A stretch of DNA of 64,000 nucleotides. Source: CAVPNY01 sp963706905 (lineage in GTDB: Bacteria; Chloroflexota; Anaerolineae; Anaerolineales; UBA4823). The position numbers were made by a program, and so were the translations under genes. Shown in pieces: positions 62,395 to 64,000 of this stretch. The notes under the pieces are model-generated. The model was not told the origin of the DNA. It was given only the letters and a program-made list of their open reading frames with translations, and did no database searches. Numbering within the stretch: position 1 is the stretch's first letter; each line of letters opens with the position of its first letter. Location of the stretch: assembly GCA_963706905.1 (NCBI GenBank), contig CAVPNY010000018.1:124001-188000 (forward strand). Direction: 5' to 3'.

Positions 62395-63708
62395 ATGCTG
62401 GCAAAGCCCACCGGGGCGACCTGCAACCTGGACTGCGCTTATTGTTTCTTTCTATCTAAAGAGCTGCTTTACCCTGGCAGCCGCTTCCGCATGGCGGATG
62501 AGCTACTGGAAACCTATATCCGCCAGCTACTCGAAGCCCACCAGATACCCGAAGTGTACATTGCCTGGCAGGGCGGTGAGCCGACCATGATGGGCGTGGA
62601 TTTTTTCCGTCGCTCGATCGTGTACCAGGAGAAGTATCGGAAGCCCGGAACAACGATCCTCAACACCATCCAGACCAACGGCACTCTCATCGATGATGAG
62701 CTCGCGGCATTCTTTAAAGAACACAACTTCCTGGTTGGGATCAGCATTGACGGGCCGCGCGAGATGCACGATGCTTACCGTTGGGACAAAGGCGGCAAAG
62801 GTACTTTCGACAAGGTGATGCGCGGGCTGAGCTACCTGCAAAAGCATGGGGTAGACTACAATGCCCTGACCACCCTGCACCGCGCCAACGCCGATCACCC
62901 TGTAGAGGTATACCGCTTCTTGCGGGATGACTGCAAAGCCCAGTTCATCCAGTTTATCCCGATCATTGAGCGCTTCGATCAGAGTGTACCGGGCAGTTTC
63001 GGGCAGGACGGGGTCCCTGACGAGGCGGGCGGCGAGGCTAAGAAACACTCCTGGCGGGACCGCCCGCTGTATACCCAGATAGGTGATCAGGTCACCGAGC
63101 GATCGATCACTGCTGAGCAGTATGGCAACTTCCTGGTTGGCGTGTTCGAGGAATGGGTGCGACACGATGTCGCCAAGGTCTATGTGCAGATGTTTGATGT
63201 CGCTCTGGCCAACTGGTACGGCGAACCGCCTGGGTTGTGCATCCATTCCAGGACCTGTGGGGCTGCCCTGGCGATGGAGCACAACGGTGATCTTTACTCC
63301 TGTGATCACTTCGTTGAGCCCAGGTATAAATTGGGCAATATTGCAGAGACGCACATGATCGAGCTGATCGCCTCCCCTCAGCAGCAGAAATTCGGTCAGG
63401 ACAAGTTTGACAGCCTGCCACGCTACTGCCGGGAATGTGATGTACGTTTTGCCTGTCATGGCGGCTGCCCCAAGGACCGCTTTATCCACACACCAGACGG
63501 CGAGGCGGGCTTGAATTACCTGTGCGCCGGATACAAGATCTTTTTCCATCATATCGACCGCCCGATGCGCGTGATGTGCGATCTGCTCCGCCAGGACCGC
63601 GCCCCGGCTGAGATCATGTTCCTGTACGCACAGGAAGATGCCCAAAAACAATCAGCTCCATCTGGAGCAGCAAAAAAGCCCGGGCGCCAGCGCCACCGTC
63701 ACCAATAA
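62395..63708 (+). CDS. Anaerobic sulfatase-maturating enzyme-like radical SAM protein
   Basis: A 437-residue radical SAM/SPASM protein. The radical SAM cluster motif CNLDCAYC lies near the start, and the usual downstream blocks follow: IAWQGGEPTMMGVDFFR, NTIQTNGTLIDDELA, GISIDGPREMHDAYR and FIQFIPIIER. The C-terminal SPASM region has the cysteines of CIHSRTCGAA, DLYSCDHF and CRECDVRFACHGGCP. Homologues oxidise Ser or Cys in sulfatases to formylglycine in anaerobes. No sulfatase gene is in the window. No ribosome binding site is visible at 62395, and a stop upstream limits the frame, so a few N-terminal residues may be missing from the reading. Confidence 0.88.
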   Translation: MLAKPTGATCNLDCAYCFFLSKELLYPGSRFRMADELLETYIRQLLEAHQIPEVYIAWQGGEPTMMGVDFFRRSIVYQEKYRKPGTTILNTIQTNGTLIDDELAAFFKEHNFLVGISIDGPREMHDAYRWDKGGKGTFDKVMRGLSYLQKHGVDYNALTTLHRANADHPVEVYRFLRDDCKAQFIQFIPIIERFDQSVPGSFGQDGVPDEAGGEAKKHSWRDRPLYTQIGDQVTERSITAEQYGNFLVGVFEEWVRHDVAKVYVQMFDVALANWYGEPPGLCIHSRTCGAALAMEHNGDLYSCDHFVEPRYKLGNIAETHMIELIASPQQQKFGQDKFDSLPRYCRECDVRFACHGGCPKDRFIHTPDGEAGLNYLCAGYKIFFHHIDRPMRVMCDLLRQDRAPAEIMFLYAQEDAQKQSAPSGAAKKPGRQRHRHQ

Positions 63709-63798
63709 ACGGCATCGCGGAATTCTTGGGTGTTATCCGCAGGTAAGTCTCCCAATAAACACCCTGATCTTATTCAGAATTGAAGGTGGAAAAGGAAA

Positions 63799-64000
63799 AT
63801 GAAAACTCTCAGGCAGATCCTCAGATTCTTCATCAGGCTTTTGGTGGTCTGGTTTGTCGACACGATCTCGCTGCTGGTGACCGCCTGGCTTTTGCCCGGA
63901 GTGAACCTCAGCGCAGTTGGAGACACCCCCGCTTTTGTCGTAGCTACCGCGGCGGCTTTTCTGCTGGGCATCGTTAATTTCATCATTCGCCCGATACTCT
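63799..64000 (+). CDS. Small membrane protein, phage-holin IV/DUF-like (cut by window edge)
   Basis: The ATG at 63799 follows AAAGGAA and begins MKTLRQILRFFIRLLVVWFV, then TISLLVTAWLLPGVNLSAVG and a second hydrophobic segment ending in LLGIVNFIIRPIL. The pattern matches the family formerly named mycobacterial phage-holin IV, about 110-120 residues with four transmembrane segments. Only the first 67 codons lie in the window. No phage genes are near, so this is most likely a chromosomal membrane protein. Confidence 0.72.
   Translation, partial: MKTLRQILRFFIRLLVVWFVDTISLLVTAWLLPGVNLSAVGDTPAFVVATAAAFLLGIVNFIIRPIL

Noticed and set aside
63799..64000. Prophage end, because of the holin-like protein.
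   Set aside because: This holin-IV type family is common in bacterial chromosomes, and no phage gene, integrase or attachment site is present.

Overview
The window looks like a chromosomal segment of a Chloroflexota bacterium, most likely class Anaerolineae. This is an inference from gene content: lipoproteins with Thr/Pro/Ala-rich linkers, multihaem cytochromes beside NrfD-type proteins, L,D-transpeptidases with Thr/Pro linkers, a SpoIIE-type phosphatase, CUT1 sugar transporters, and no outer-membrane genes. No rRNA or tRNA gene is visible.

Layout. 0-10.4 kb: the truncated start of a solute-binding lipoprotein, an M14-like deacylase, small lipoproteins, a pentapeptide-repeat protein, an S9 peptidase, a four-META-domain lipoprotein, and a SpoIIE phosphatase fused to a dead GspE-like ATPase. 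10.5-16.7 kb (minus strand): a sugar-acid/pentose-type catabolic operon (aldo/keto reductase, FGGY kinase, phosphotriesterase-like lactonase, 2-hydroxyacid dehydrogenase, KDPG-aldolase remnant, AroE-like dehydrogenase). 17.3-27.4 kb (minus): a large respiratory cluster made of an octahaem cytochrome c, a 4Fe-4S protein and NrfD, followed by two nonahaem cytochrome c/cytochrome b pairs (the last b fused to a monohaem c domain) and ending in a NarL-family two-component system. It should carry electrons between menaquinone and periplasmic or extracellular partners. A divergent XRE-cupin regulator sits beside it with operator-like dyads.

27.7-38 kb: aspS, a 6S RNA candidate with promoter and terminator directly downstream of aspS, a GerMN lipoprotein, a Ddl-like ligase, a second FGGY kinase, a sphingosine-1-phosphate lyase homologue, a DUF559 gene bracketed by perfect hairpins, a deoxynucleoside kinase and a Nudix protein. 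38-50 kb (minus): an alpha-glucoside/sucrose/trehalose locus (LacI regulator, tandemly duplicated binding protein, two permeases, GH1 glucosidase, trehalose synthase, amylosucrase); no ATPase gene is present. 50.5-58.5 kb: cell-envelope genes (two L,D-transpeptidases, an amidase), a flavin reductase, an AMMECR1 protein, a c-di-AMP receptor and an AIM24 protein. 58.5-64 kb: a single-chain type IIG restriction-modification enzyme with an AT-rich specificity half, a GxxExxY gene interrupted at its signature tyrosine, an anSME-type radical SAM enzyme, and the start of a small membrane protein.

Quality caveat. At least a dozen otherwise normal genes are split by single-base frameshifts, often at homopolymers, and the 38-49 kb locus is worst. 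Most look like consensus errors rather than gene decay, so coordinates of split genes are given as reconstructed spans. The most unusual items are the GspE-GAF-SpoIIE fusion, the layered multihaem electron-transfer cluster, the 1.3-kb tandem duplication in the binding protein, the hairpin-bracketed DUF559 cassette and the 6S RNA locus.
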